Assembly (NCBI RefSeq): GCF_042453785.1
Contig: NC_091672.1
Span: forward strand, 2,671,001 to 2,735,000
Direction: 5' to 3'
DNA from: Malus domestica
Lineage: Eukaryota; Streptophyta; Magnoliopsida; Rosales; Rosaceae
DNA length: 64,000 nt
Made by a program: the position numbers and the translations under genes. Within the stretch, counting starts at the first letter, position 1. Every line of letters begins with the position of its first letter. Below are positions 36,165 to 49,283 of this stretch, piece by piece. The notes under the pieces were generated by a model. The model did no database searches, had not been told where the DNA came from, and saw only the letters and a program-made list of their open reading frames with translations.

Positions 36165-36364
36165 TGGAAAGAGATCCTCTCTGGATCTCTTCCACTAAGG
36201 CCATCGAATCAAGTGATATGGGTCTTTGAAATTTCAACCAACAGCCCACCTATTTTGATCCCTTAAAAACTATAATAACTTTTGACCGTTTGATGAAATT
36301 TCAAAAGATCAGATCACTTGATCTGGTGGCCTTGGTGGAAGAGATTCGGAAATGATCTCTTTCA
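36165..36364. mobile_element. hAT-type MITE, 200 bp, second copy
   Basis: Starts TGGAAAGAGATC, ends GATCTCTTTCA. The 8-bp TSD is CCTTAGAA (36157-36164) and CCTTCGAA (36365-36372), with one mismatch. Same length and inner inversion as 35603-35802. Confidence 0.8.
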
Positions 36365-36372
36365 CCTTCGAA

Positions 36373-38785
36373 TATGTGCCACCGCCAAGCCTCATGAGTA
36401 AAGACAATTTGATTACTTGAAGATGGTTTCAATAACAACCATGTATTATTAATTGAATTGACCCTTATCAAAAGAATGTAAATGTAATTGTCATACTGTG
36501 ATGTGTTGTTACTATTTTAGGATGACGTGATATTACTTTAATTTATGAACGTGAAGTGACTACGTAGTATACTAAAAAGGGTTTTTTTTTTTTTAATTTT
36601 ATATTTTTAATAATAATAAAAGGACCAGCTGGTGGCTTTGCCACATCAGTCCACCATTTAGAGACCGAGAAGACTCCCAAAGGCATTTTAACATTGTTTT
36701 GGCCACCATATTGTGATTTACCAATGCTAAAATCGAACCTAGGACGTAGCGTATGGAATATGGACGTGAAATTCATCACCAACCACTAAATCATCTCGTA
36801 ATGATAACTAAAACGAGTTTAGGTACATATAGAAATTTCTCGTATTAGAAATATAAGTATAGAAACTTTCGCTCTACTTTACCTCTTGGAAAGCGAATTT
36901 AATTCATTCCTTTATATTCATTCTTCAGCAAGTAAATTGAATAAATAAAAAAATAAAATACAAAATAAAATGGCGAAATGTGAAAAAGAATGTGCAAAAA
37001 TCACTAGTAGAAAGAATAAGGGAAATTAGCAATATCTCTCTCGGATCGTATGAGACAACCCATGCCTTAATATCACCAGCTAATTAATCATTTTAAGAGA
37101 TTGGAAGGCAGTTGGTTGGTCAATTTTATGCCTTGAATTATATATATATATAGGAGGGCAAATGGCGTGCTTGGATGCCCTTAAAATCAGGGGAAACAAA
37201 ATTATTAGCTATTAACTTGCAGCAGCAATATGCGTGATTGCATGTGATGGGTTGCTATGTCTCCTACTGGTTAACATTATCTGGGTTGCAATGTCTCATA
37301 TGACATATGATCACACACTGACGTATGAGAGTCCATCCATGCATGTCCCCGGCCGGCCCCTTCTATCTCACTAGTGTATATGTATTTTCCTTCTTTTTTT
37401 TCGTATATATACCTACCCACATATATACATGCAGGGGGTGGATCCATTTATAGACTCGGGTGGTTTTGGGACCAGTCGGTAATTCGAAGAAGCGCATGTG
37501 AGGATATTTGAGGACCACCCAACGGTTTAGGCAGGTGGTGGACATAGAAGACCGCCATGGCTGTGCAGATGTTGTGCAACAGAAGCTTTGAACCAATAAG
37601 AAAGATCTAATTTTAGACGAAGAGGAACAGGAGAAGACCACCATGACTTTGCTATTCTTGGACCTTGGTTCCAACGAAGAAAAAAGATTTTCTCTTTCCA
37701 TTTCTCATGTGACAAACTCTCCATTTTTTTTAAAATTGTTGTCCAATTAGTTTGTGCCACTAGCATTTTAATTAATAAGGGATGATGTATTACTCAATCA
37801 GGGCTTTTTGTACCATATGTTTGACACCTTTTTTTTTTTAAATTCACTATAAATTCATACGACATCTGAAAAATATTTCGTAAAGTACTACGAATTCGAA
37901 ATCACTTAAACTTTCATTTCATACCATCAAATTCACTAAAATACTAAAGGAAAAACTGATATTTTTGTATGGTATTGTCAAATAATAAACCTAATTAAAA
38001 TAATAAACTCAAATTCTCAATATAAATATAGTTTTTTTTTAAGTGTAAATAGAGACTTATTTATAGGATATACAATAAATTTGCTTAAATTATGTTAGTT
38101 CGTCTAGGTCATGTCTAGGTGTATAGGCGTTAGACCCGTCGCCTGACTAGCACCTAATAAGGATCATCCGATTTTAAAATCTTAAAACTACCACTACATA
38201 CAAGCATACATATATACCATTATTGCACATATGAGTGTATGTATACATAATATAATTTCGGAGAGAACAAGAATGGTGAAATAAGTAGAACACTAGCCTA
38301 AGTGCGGAGATAAGTGTGCAATCATTAGCGTTGATAACTTTATATGCATAAAAGTTGGATCAATAATTAACCAACTGTTAATGAAGTTGACATCTGCAGG
38401 TTTGTCAGTAGGTAGAGATGTTAGGTGATCCACAAAGAAAACAAAGTATCGAAAGGCAAAAAACCGCAGATGTTTAAGTTATCAAAGAGTGTTTAAGATA
38501 GTAAATGATGGTTAACTATAAAAGGTAATAGGTGTTTCTATTTTATATAAAAGTGAGGTTGTTGGAGATTCTTAAACTTGGGAAATTAGAAATTTATGAG
38601 GTTTGTTGTGGCATTCATACTTGCGGTGATTGGTTTCTAGGTCAAAGGAAAACCTCTCATTGGTTACGGGAATAGTCAATAGGTGTATCTGCCACGTGTT
38701 GTGGCGCTCATTTATTTGGGTTTAATTCATGTGCTTCAGTAAATTCTTGAGTGATGGCTTAGATGGTAACAAGTAATCGATAAAT
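36373..38785. other. Spacer with TE debris
   Basis: The 112-codon minus frame at 37363-37701 shows no domain. About 37830-38165 resembles, in reverse orientation, the CCTAGGCGC-bearing repeat of the carbonic anhydrase intron (15600-15800). No gene recognised. Confidence 0.4.
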
Positions 38786-39436
38786 TCAGAATCGGTTATA
38801 TAGACCGAGCAGTTTCTGACACGATACGAAAATAATAGATTTCAGATCAAAACGTTAACTTATCAGATCATTATCGGATGACCTGTTAAGAACCCGTTAA
38901 TAACGGGTATACACGCGGGTAACACGTGGGTAACCCATTTCGACCCGTTAAGAAAAAATTTATTTTGATAATTTTAAAGTTTAATTACTAAAAGATTTAT
39001 TATAAAATACAATAATCATATTAATATATACAATATATTCTATATTAAATATATAGTTTTGTATTATTATTCTATATAAGTTTTAAAAAAAAGTTTTTGT
39101 CATTATTTATTTTTATTATGAGAGTTCCTTATTATCATTACGAGGATAAATTTTACTTAACATGTTGTTGTCCAAAATTAAAATAAACTAATATAGTATT
39201 TGTATAGGCAAGAACTAAGAAGACATACATACACATATGAAAAATGTGAAAGAATATATAAACACTCGTGATTCATCATTATTCCTCCACGAGTAGATAA
39301 TGGTTACACTTGCATTATCGTTTAGATTTTTAAAATCCTCCAAACCTTCATGAATAATGTTTTTTATTTGAGGGTAAAATTAATAAAATTAATAATAATT
39401 ATTGTAGAAGTGTAAAAAATGTAAAAAAATGAGTCA

Positions 39437-41745
39437 TGTCACAGCCCGTCCCGGAATTTTAATTCCGATGACGTGAAATTACAGAAACGCCCTTAAACGG
39501 GATTAAGGTGCGTCATTTATCTATTGGTTTTTACCTAAATCCCCTAATCTATATTAATTGGAATATTATTTAGTGTCAGAAACATAAACTTAGACTTAGG
39601 GTTACAATTACATACTAAAGTTTTAATGTTGGTTTTGGAATTTATCACGTGGGATCCCCACCTCCTGAATTTCTTCCCCAAAACCCGTAGGTTGTCTCTC
39701 TCTTCCTCAGCTCTCCCTAGTCACTCTCTCTCTCTTTCTTCATTTCAGAAACACTCTCTCACTCTCTCTCTTACTCTCGAACTCACGGCAAACACCAAGA
39801 ACAACCACAATTCTACACGAACGTCCAATCTAAGATCACCATCGTGATCTTGGGAACTTCACGAGCACGGGGGTACAAGTTTCAGGTGAGTTCTATTTCA
39901 AAAACCCTAGTTTCAAATCACCCCGTGGATTTGCACTGTTCACAAACTTTAAGTTGGCCGTGTTTTAGGTTAAACAAAGCTCACAGTGAGCTTAAGGAGG
40001 TCACGAGGAGGCTCGGAGTGCCTCGTTTGAACAAAATGGACGTCGGGATCGTTGGGTTCGAGTTTGGCCGAATTTGAGGAATTTTGGAAGGTATGATCTA
40101 GTTGTTTTTAGGCCCTAAAACCTTTCCAACGTGATAGTACATGTTAAATGCTTCATTTTGGTATAAAATTCAAAGAAATTGGTTGAAAAACGAAGGAGAA
40201 TAGTGGATTTGAAAATTTTCCAGAAACCGGCGAACAGTCGCCGGCGACCGGCGACTCGCCGGAGAAGACAGGGAATATTCCGTCAAAACTGACGGAATAT
40301 GCCAACGCCGTTACCGTTACCGTTGGATATTTAACGGAAAATGCTAGGATTTAACGGAATATTCCCTAACGCCGTTCACTGTAGCCGTCTGTGTGCATGT
40401 CACGTGGCCGCGCGTGGGGGCGCGTAGGTCCGTGACACGTCAGGCGCGTGGGGGCGCGTGAGACCTCGAAAAATTATTTTAAAAATATGGGGATGATCCT
40501 GAGGTTGTGTAGGTCACGGTGGTATATTCATATACCCAATTTGAGCAATATATGAGGAGTTATTAACTAAGATTTGGGTTAGGCGTTAAATAACGTCAAA
40601 ATGGTTACTTTTGTATAGGTGAGGTTTATGCGGGCATCGGGCATGGCCAAGGGATGCTCAGGGACTTACGAGACGTCGATGTAATATGTGAGTGGGCAGT
40701 TTTGTTTTCCGTATATATATATACTTGACGCTTTCCCAGAAATTGAATTAGAATGAAATTATGTTTTAAATGAAAGGTATATAGAATGATATGAAAACGT
40801 GAATTGAAAGATCATGCATAGAAGTATATGAAATATATATAGAAATGTGAATCGAATTGCCATGCATGAAATGATATGAAAAGTATGAATTGAGATATGA
40901 TGCATATGAATGAATGGTGCGGCGGACGCACATGTGAGTATCAGGTGAGTATTTAATTACTGTTATGATGATGTTGATGTATATTGAGCTCAAATCCTGC
41001 ACCATAGTTTAGTGCTTATAGTATTCACCGCATCGCACGCTCGCCTTGGATCCAAGTAGATGCTGGTCGCACAGTCCACGCGGAGTGGGTGCGACGGGCC
41101 AGTCGAAGAGTGTTAGTGAGATTTTGACTGGTGGGTGACCTTAGATTATGTGCACAGATGATTAATGAGAAAGCACTAGAGCGTAACTTGTGTGCAGAAG
41201 GCCGGACGGGTCACAGAGGTGACTCCGGTAGAGTGATAGTGATAGATTTTGAGCTCTAGGTTCAACCGTACAGGCTATTAGAGGGCCTCTGGTTGATTAC
41301 TTTCTTGCACCTGATATGATTATTGTTGATGCATCCATATTTAACTGTTGAATTAGACATGGCATGGCATGATTGATAAAGAAAAATGTTGAGATAGTAA
41401 AAATGAAGTTTTGAGAATATATATGTATATTTATATTTTACATTCTGGGAAAGTATACAGGTTTTACGGAGAGGGGTTACAACGTTTTGAGAAATGTTTG
41501 GATTTGGAAAAGAATTGTTTTACTGACCCACTCAATTTTGGTTTTGCGCCCCTCCAGGTTAAAGAATAGCTGAGGTGTGGTGGCTACGAGGAATTCGACG
41601 ATGTTCTGACAGATTGGACAAAATTAGGACTCACCTTCGGGTGTATCAACTTATAAATTGTATCTTAAAGCTTCCGTACTGTGCAAATGGTTACGTCACT
41701 CTCACGTGACGGCCAGCATGCCCTCCTTCGGGACGGGGTGTGTCA
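39437..41745 (+). mobile_element. Large solo LTR, copy 2
   Basis: 2,309 bp with the same ends as copy 1 (TGTCACAGCCCGTCCCGG to GGGACGGGGTGTGTCA) and perfect 5-bp TSD AGTCA at 39432-39436 and 41746-41750. The distal half is close to copy 1 (actgtgcaaatggttacgtc; tcaccgcatcgcacgctcgcc). The central part around 40080-40500 differs. No coding seen. Confidence 0.88.
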
Positions 41746-41751
41746 AGTCAG

Positions 41752-42203
41752 CTTCGAAATCCAACACTATAATTCATAAACCTTAAATATATATTTAACC
41801 GTCGATTGTCATTTATGCTTTATTCTTCTTACTGAATTTCATTTTTAAAATTTTCTTTTTTGAAAACATGATCATTTGGCGGATGTAAGAAGATGAACGG
41901 TTCAGATTTTTGATAACACGTTTCGATATTTACGGTTAACTGAAATATGAGTTGATGTCATATAGTTTGTAGAATCTTTATAAACATCAAGCAATATTTT
42001 CACTAACCGTAAAACTCTGAATATAATATCAACGATTCAAACCGTTCATCTTCCTGCATCCTATAATAGATCAAGTTTTCAAAAAAAGAAAATCTGAAAA
42101 AACAAAATTTGATGAGAGCAATGAAGCGTAAATTTAAACAACAATCAACGGTTAAATTTTGATCTATGATTTATATGATTATAGTGGTGAATTTCGAAGT
42201 TAA
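41752..42203. mobile_element. Foldback MITE beside solo LTR copy 2
   Basis: gcttcgaaatccaacactat at the left matches atagtggtgaatttcgaagt inverted at the right. Inner pairs are aaccgtcgattgt/acaatcaacggtt and gatgaacggtt/aaccgttcatc. About 450 bp. Confidence 0.7.
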
Positions 42204-42849
42204 GCTAATCATGAAAGTTGTAAAACTTGTCGTTACAAGCGTTTATATATATATTTTTTATATTTTTTTTTACACTTCTACATTAATTAAAAAAATATTA
42301 AAGACTTTAGGTAATTGAAAATATACTTAAAAGAAAATTGCGTTTTGATGTTTTGGATGTGACAATATGGTATGTATATACTTATTTAGTATTATGTTTT
42401 TCATTTAATTATTTATTGATTTAAAATATATTTTCCTTAACGCGTCGGGTGATATTACCTGTTTATTTTAACGGGTGTTACACGACACGACCCGTTAAGA
42501 TATCGGGTATGACACGAAAACAAAACGAACACGAAAAACACGACACGAATGCCAAGTCTACGGTTATATATGGTACAAACAATTCAAGCTATAATCTCAC
42601 CTAAAAGGTGAGAGATTTTTCAGTATGTCGAGAACATGGTTCAGTACACCAAATGTCATAATACAAATTGTTAGATATTTGAAAAAATAAATTTCTAAAC
42701 ACATATATTATAATAATTAGTGTATTGGAATGTGTTCTCGACATCCTAAAAGTTTCTCCGAAAAGATTACATGATATATTTATATATATAGTTCTTTTTT
42801 CTTTTTTTTTAAAGAAATATATATAGTTCATTTGATTATATGAACTTGA

Positions 42850-44340
42850 GAGAAAATATAGGCAGGGTAGTTGTAATTACTGAAAATATGATTTTAGCCC
42901 TTCAAACTTAATTTTCTTCATATAAAACCCTACATAATTTTTTTACTCAAAGAAAACCCAGTGACTAGGATTTACATAAGCAAATTCATTAATTTCATAT
43001 TACTTCACACATTTTACATTTTTCACGTGCCTAAAATACCCCTATTACATATTTGATGTAGACAATTAATTGCAAGGAGAGAGTAAATGATTTTTCAATA
43101 ATAAAAAACAAGACATTAATGTTAAAAATTTATTGCATATTAATTTTTTAGAAAGGCTTTGAATTTTCATAAAACTATTCGATTCAGTTTTTTCACCCTA
43201 CTCTTGAATACTTTTGAATTTATCCTTTTTTTTATTAATATATTAGAACAATGTATTTCATTATCTGCATGCACATTAATTTACCTACAACAATTATACT
43301 ATGCGTGTAATATAATATTTTGTTTTACAATGATGCAAAATATTGTGCCTAACATGTGTACTGATACATGGAAAATAATTTACCTATATTAAGAAGAAAT
43401 GTAGTTCGATGCATAGTATTAAAAATACTATGTTACACCCATGTTTATGCAACAATAAAATGTGCCTAACATATCTAACAATACATGAAATTAATTTATC
43501 TACAAGTTAGAGAAACGTTATTTGGTTGGGTGTGGTATAAATGTTTTTAATAATTGGAAAAATTAAATATAACTAGGTGTAGTGTAATTTCTTTTAATAT
43601 AATTAGAACAAATTAATTTACCTACCTACTATTTGAAATGTTCATTTCCAATGATGCAAAATGTTCATTACCTAACTACAAATTAATTTCCAATAATTTA
43701 CCTACAACAATTATACCATGGGTGTAATGTAATATCTTTCTTTACAATGATACAAAATATTGTATGTACAACAACAAAACGTGCCTAACAGAAGTACTTG
43801 TACATGAAAAGTAATTTACCTATAACAAAAGAAATGCAGTTTGATGTATAAAATCAACAATATTATGTTCCACTCATGTTTATACAACAACCAAACGTGT
43901 CTAACATACATAATAATACATAGAAAAAAATTTACCTACAAGTTAGAGGAATGTTATTTGATTCAAAATATATAATATAGGTGTAGTATTTTTTTAAAAA
44001 TAATTGGAATAAACTAATTTACCAACCAATTAATATGGATAAAATTGCTACAAAATATATCACGAAAAAAAAACTACTTTTATAGTTTGATATGGATACA
44101 ATTAATGCAAACAGTTTGTACATTTTATTTCACTTTTTTCTACTACTTTTAATTTGGCATAAATTTAGGAATTTGGAAAAGGGACCATAAAGTATGAGTG
44201 GCATGGGTGTAAATAAATTGTATTAATAGGTCAATAGTGTTCCCATATGTTTGCAAATTTTAAATTTGGGCTTAAACTGGATTTTTAAAAATAGATGGGT
44301 TTTTTATCTAGAAATAATGAGTTGAAAAATGTCAAAATCT
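42850..44340 (-). mobile_element. AT-rich non-autonomous element, copy B
   Basis: Reverse-oriented relative of 16930-18480. gggctaaaatcatattttca (minus sense) matches the end near 18440, and repeats of acgtgcctaacatacataat / taatttacctacaa run through 43220-44030. Ends approximate. Confidence 0.5.
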
Positions 44341-46073
44341 AAAGCACCCTTGTAATTATTCAATTGATTATGGCAGTTGCTTGTACGTACATACATGCAG
44401 GTTAGGAGAATGTTTAGTACGTAATTGCCCGCATAATTGCTTAACAACTGTCAACCCTTTCCAACCACCCCGTTTCTTAAGTAATAATTATATCCAAGAT
44501 TACAACGACGTTTGAAATGCTATTACCTACCGTATATCTTGCATTATAATATTTAGATGTGAGTAAATTGTAACTATGATCTCTTAACTTTAACTCAATT
44601 GAAGCAATGATTCCTCAACTAAAAATTCATTACCATTGGTCATTCAACTCATCAAAACGTGCAACTATAGTCCCTCAACTAAAAATTCATTACTATTGGT
44701 ACATCAACTTTAATTCAACTGGAGAAATTGTTTCTTAACTTTAACCCAATTGTAGCAATGATCCTTCTAACATAACTCGTTTTGACACAATTTTGACGTA
44801 GTTGACGAAAAAGATCATAATTATACACTTTGATGAGTTAAGGGACCCTAATTATATAAATGGTTATTCCAACATAACAACTTATTTTGACAAAATTTTG
44901 ATGAAATTGATACTAAAATATCTCTCCACCTATAGGCTTTTGGCTTTAATTTGATAACGTCATATTTTAGTACAATCTTTTCAAAAAAAAAAATATTACA
45001 AATAATGTTATTATCTAAGCTACACTACTAAATGAGAAGAGGATTTGAACCTCAAACATGAGAAAACTTGTACCCATTAAGACAATCTACCACATCGATA
45101 TTTTTTTTTTAGCTTTTAAGAGTGAAAGGAAGGTTCTCTTGCAAAGAAAAAGATGATGAAATTAAAATGAATAGCACTTATTTACAAATATATACCCTAT
45201 GCAAATGCCATTGAAATATTATATATAGTTAGATGGAGATTGGTCTGACTTTTCTCCAACCATCGCTAACTAATATTCGGCCTTTAGTCAACATCCCTAC
45301 TAATTATGTTTCAGTAGGATTGCTGCATAAATCAACCTGCAGTCCGAGATCGGATGAATTAATTGGTTGTATTTTCATTATCATAGCGATTGGTGAGTTT
45401 ATATGATTAAATTTACAATATACGAAGAAAGCTGAGGTTTCACTATAAAATTAATTTGATTAACATAGAAAGTAACCAAATTACTTGTAAAACACATATA
45501 AGGTCCATTGTTTCTGATATAATTAATATACTTTAAACAATATATATGAGTGCTTCTAACTCCCTATAAATAGTTTACAATAATTACAATTATAATTTAC
45601 AAGATTATAAGAAAATTAATAATTACGAAGAAGAGTCTAGAATAATTAATCCTAGTCTATCAGTATGAGATTCCTTTGTCATGTTTAGTTAGTGAGGGAA
45701 TGACATAACCTATTTGATGCACCAACGTTCCATTTATCTATTTAATTACAAGCGATATTTTATTCTAATACACACTAAAAAGGAGAATGAGGATTGAATT
45801 CAAGACGCAAATGTCATGAACACGAAAAATATTAAATATAGTGCTAGTAGAGGAGTGTTGTTAAAATTTCAAAGATGGTAGAGTATTGTTAAAATTCCAA
45901 AGATGATTTGGTGACCCCACTACTATTCACATTGAACCATTCAGTATAAGATATCATTCCAATTAGAAGTGAAACTGTTTAATATTAATAAAATTTAACT
46001 TAATGAGGATTTTTGATGTGGAACATGCTTTAAGAAGTATATATAACACATGAAAACCTTTTAATTAAAACCT
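44341..46073. other. Spacer containing a truncated GAGTAAATTG MITE
   Basis: 44561-44912 has the left end GAGTAAATTG and the same ordered units as 11949-12414 (close, with small changes) but stops near gatgaaattgata, so its right end is lost. The rest holds no recognised gene. Confidence 0.55.
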
Positions 46074-46920
46074 TTAGGGTGCGTTTGTTGCACCGGACTG
46101 TCTCGGACTGGACTAGCTGCAGGGACTAAGCTGGACTGGCTTAGACTAGACTAAGTTGGACTAACTTAGTGAAGCGTTTGGTGCAGTGTTGGACTAAGAA
46201 GCAGGATAATGAAAACAGTACTGTTCACCAGATTTGTGTTTGCTTAGACTAGAACTACATTATTGTTCTATTTTAATAGCTCAAAAACCTGTGCCCAACA
46301 CCCTAAAATTTTTGCCATTGTGTAATAGAATAATGCTACAAATCTCATGATCTGTGTTAATTGGAGCATATTTTTACCATGTATATTATGAATCTTAAAA
46401 ATAGAGAACAATTGTTTTGTTTTTAGTACCTGCTAATATAAATGAAAAGATAAATACATATCCTAATTCAAATGAAATTTGGGCTTGGTGTATAAAACGG
46501 TTTTACCACTTATTTTCCCTCCAATATTTTGTCTAGTTACAAAAACAATCTCAATTCTCTTAGAACACAGAGCAGGCTCTACAAGTATTCCAAGTTTAAA
46601 CAAGAAAACAAGAAACAAATCAAGAGGTACAAAAAGGGCCAAAAATTTTCATCGAGCTACATATGTTTTTATTTTTGTTTTTATTTTACAAAGTCATATT
46701 ACGGGAGGGAGATACACAAACACAGAACTTCGAGGGTAAACTGGCTTAACCACTATTAAAGGAGGCAGTACAACTAGAAGTCCCTTGCATCTCCATTTTC
46801 TTTAGATTGAAATGTTTTTGGGATTAACCCAAAAAACTCATATGGATTTCTACCCATATGTTCTTTTAAACGGAAATTTTTTTGGGGATTGGACCAAATT
46901 AATATTGTTATAAATATTTG

Positions 46921-47172
46921 TTAAAGGGGGACCAAGCATCAATTGTTGGGGGTGCCATAAACTTTGTGAATGAGCTAGAGCAGATTTTTCAGTCCATGAA
47001 CAGCAACAAGAGGAGCAAGCAACAGCCTTTGGCTGACTTCTTCACCTTCCCACAATTTTCAACTCGTGCAACACAGAATAACAACTCAGCAGGGGTCCAA
47101 GCAAATGAGTCGAATACGACTCAGTGTAACAACAACCAGTGGGCAGTAGCAGACATAGAAGTGACCATGGTA
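46921..47172 (+). pseudogene. bHLH transcription-factor fragment inside the Harbinger element
   Basis: About 84 codons starting at the second half of a bHLH domain: [20 protein letters not shown] is the loop/helix-2 signature of the subfamily including bHLH94/96/71 and FAMA-type proteins. [12 protein letters not shown] and [14 protein letters not shown] follow, the usual linker and the start of the C-terminal ACT-like region. The basic region and helix 1 that contact DNA are absent, and the frame ends in an unrelated stop (47185-47187) after the homology ends. An AG just before the homology (ttaaag) could be the original acceptor. Interpreted as a transduplicated fragment. Confidence 0.83.
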
Positions 47173-47993
47173 TGGTCCCGAGGGTAACTGGCTCTTGGAC
47201 TAAATCTGGAGAGAAAGAAGATCTCCATAATTTACAAAATGCCAGTTAACTATAGTATAGCATTCCAAAGTAGATCTCCATAATTTACAAAATCCTACCT
47301 AATGCCTCTAGTTCATTTCATGAAATGTCAGAGACAATACTTAGAGAAAAAGAGAACCATGTTATTCTTTCTATTTGAATGACATCCCTTATCAAGTAAA
47401 CATGTTCTTGTACTGTCAACACAACAACATCATAAATACGCCAATCCTTTGTCAACTTCACAACATCAACTATGGAAATGGTACATTAAATTACAATCTT
47501 AAGGTAGCAATCATAGTGCATATAGACTTCACTATGAACAATCAGTTTGTGTGATAAAAACCACAAGAAGACCGCCTCCTTTATTGAAATTGCTATCTAG
47601 GAAAAAAACTTGTAGTTCAAACTTATTCATCGGAAACATAGCATTCAACAGGAAAAGAAGCTATTGTCATCCAATTAAACATAGTTCAAACTTGTAGTAC
47701 ACTCCTTTGAAGATATTGTCATCCAATTAAACATGTAGGACACTGGAATTGGGGATCTTTACCACCTAATTACAGAAGTGTATTTCTAAAGTTAAATTCA
47801 TACGATCAAATATCAAACAGCCATGAAGTTTTACAAAATGGTGGGTCCTTTTTTATATTGCCTAAACAGTTTGGTTTTTCTATAATATCACAGAAGTCAT
47901 ATTCACAGAGATGCAACGCAAACTTTCACACATCCAAGGACTACATTCAATAGATCCATGTCGAAAATTGATCTATGGGTTTAGGAATTATAC

Positions 47994-48083
47994 CTTCTTC
48001 TAGACTTGAGGGTTTTCAGTCGTTTGCTACTTGTTTTCCCTTGGGTTCTGAGCACTGGCCACTTCCGTTTATGCTCCTCTTCT
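47994..48083 (-). other. Possible further captured exon (unidentified)
   Basis: 90 nt bounded by GTTGCAG and GAAG|GTATAA in the minus sense, reading EEEHKRKWPVLRTQGKTSSK then RLKTLKSRR. Strongly basic. I do not recognise it. It may be an exon of the same or another captured gene, or chance. Confidence 0.3.
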
Positions 48084-49283
48084 CTGCAACCAACAACCAC
48101 AGAATATTGCAGTTCAGCATCAACCCCACACGGTACAAAACATTCACATTGTAATATCATGGTTGGGCATTGACAGGACATATGGAATTGCTTCCTGCCT
48201 ATCTCCAATGCCATTCAAACAAGGTGGTCCGAGGAAGGTAAAAGGAAATCAAAAAATGCAGAAATAAAACCAAACAGAGGATACGACTTCGAACATAACC
48301 ACAAACCAGATTCTTTCATCACTTGTCACGTGAGATATAGCAAGGCTTAGTTGTAAAGCCATGGTCGTAAGGCTTAATTATAAAGCCATCATAGTTAACA
48401 AGTAGTATTTTCCTGTGAATGAACAGAGTTGTGAGTGTTTTTTATTCACTTTAAAAGGAGGGGTGGGCGGGAGGTGGGTATATGAATACAAATGCATTCA
48501 GGATGCATGCTAGTTAACCCTCCTACCATATAGAAAGTCCAAAGTATGAAAGGACACGAAATTTTTAGATTAGCTGCTTATAAGAACAACTATGGAAATT
48601 CATTGGGTGCACGTTATAACTCGACTTGTATGCAATTGCTCCCACTTTCATATACTTCCCAATGGCACAAAAGTAGAGTAAATTTTATGCCAACTAAAAA
48701 TGTCTAATTCTTGGCCCATGCACCAGTAAAGACAATCCTTTCACTAGTCATCTCTCCTTGTTATCAGAAGAAATCTTTACGCCTCTCCCAGAGAATCAAA
48801 CAAACAAATAAAATGAGAACAAAGACGAAAATTCTTGCAAAAGTTTCTCTAAAAGCTGAATGAAGATATTCCAGAGTTTCCACTGTAATCCAAACTCCAT
48901 AAGCCCTATAAAATAGGTCAGGATTTTAATGTCAAACATGCCTGGTAATACAGATCTCCTTATATATGTCTTCAGACTAACACCTAAGTTTCTCATAATC
49001 TCATATAAAGAGTGCATAACAAAAATTTCTTCAACTCACATAAATTCTCATCCAAACAATTCACAAAAATCCAACCCTACATGAAATTTAATAAAATAAA
49101 AAAGCGAAACTAGTAAAGATTCGTGAACCAAGAACATAAAAACGAAAAACCACACAGATTTATGCTAATATAACAGAGATGGAAGTATGTGTTCCTTCTG
49201 CAAAAGAAACTTGTCGATTTTATGGCCAAGCATGGTTTCTGAGTTCGGATTTGAAAGAAAAGTTGAAATATGAAAACCCCAAA

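Larger units (their letters stand above)
38786..42555. mobile_element. Foldback-type element with ACCCGTTAAG ends, hosting later insertions
   Basis: Left: cgatacgaaaataat, gacctgttaagaacccgtta, cgacccgttaag. Right, inverted: cttaacgggtcgtgtcg, taacacccgttaaaataaac and cacgacacgaat. Further in, gtagaagtgtaaaaaa near 39408 pairs with ttttacacttctac near 42268. Solo LTR copy 2 and a second foldback MITE lie between. Superfamily not decided; ends approximate. Confidence 0.5.

Noticed and set aside
37363-37766. Overlapping minus-strand frames of 112 and 79 codons
   Set aside because: No domain, no convincing splice structure or promoter; probably chance.
46921-47187. Functional bHLH gene
   Set aside because: It lacks the basic region and helix 1, lies within a transposon and ends in unrelated sequence.
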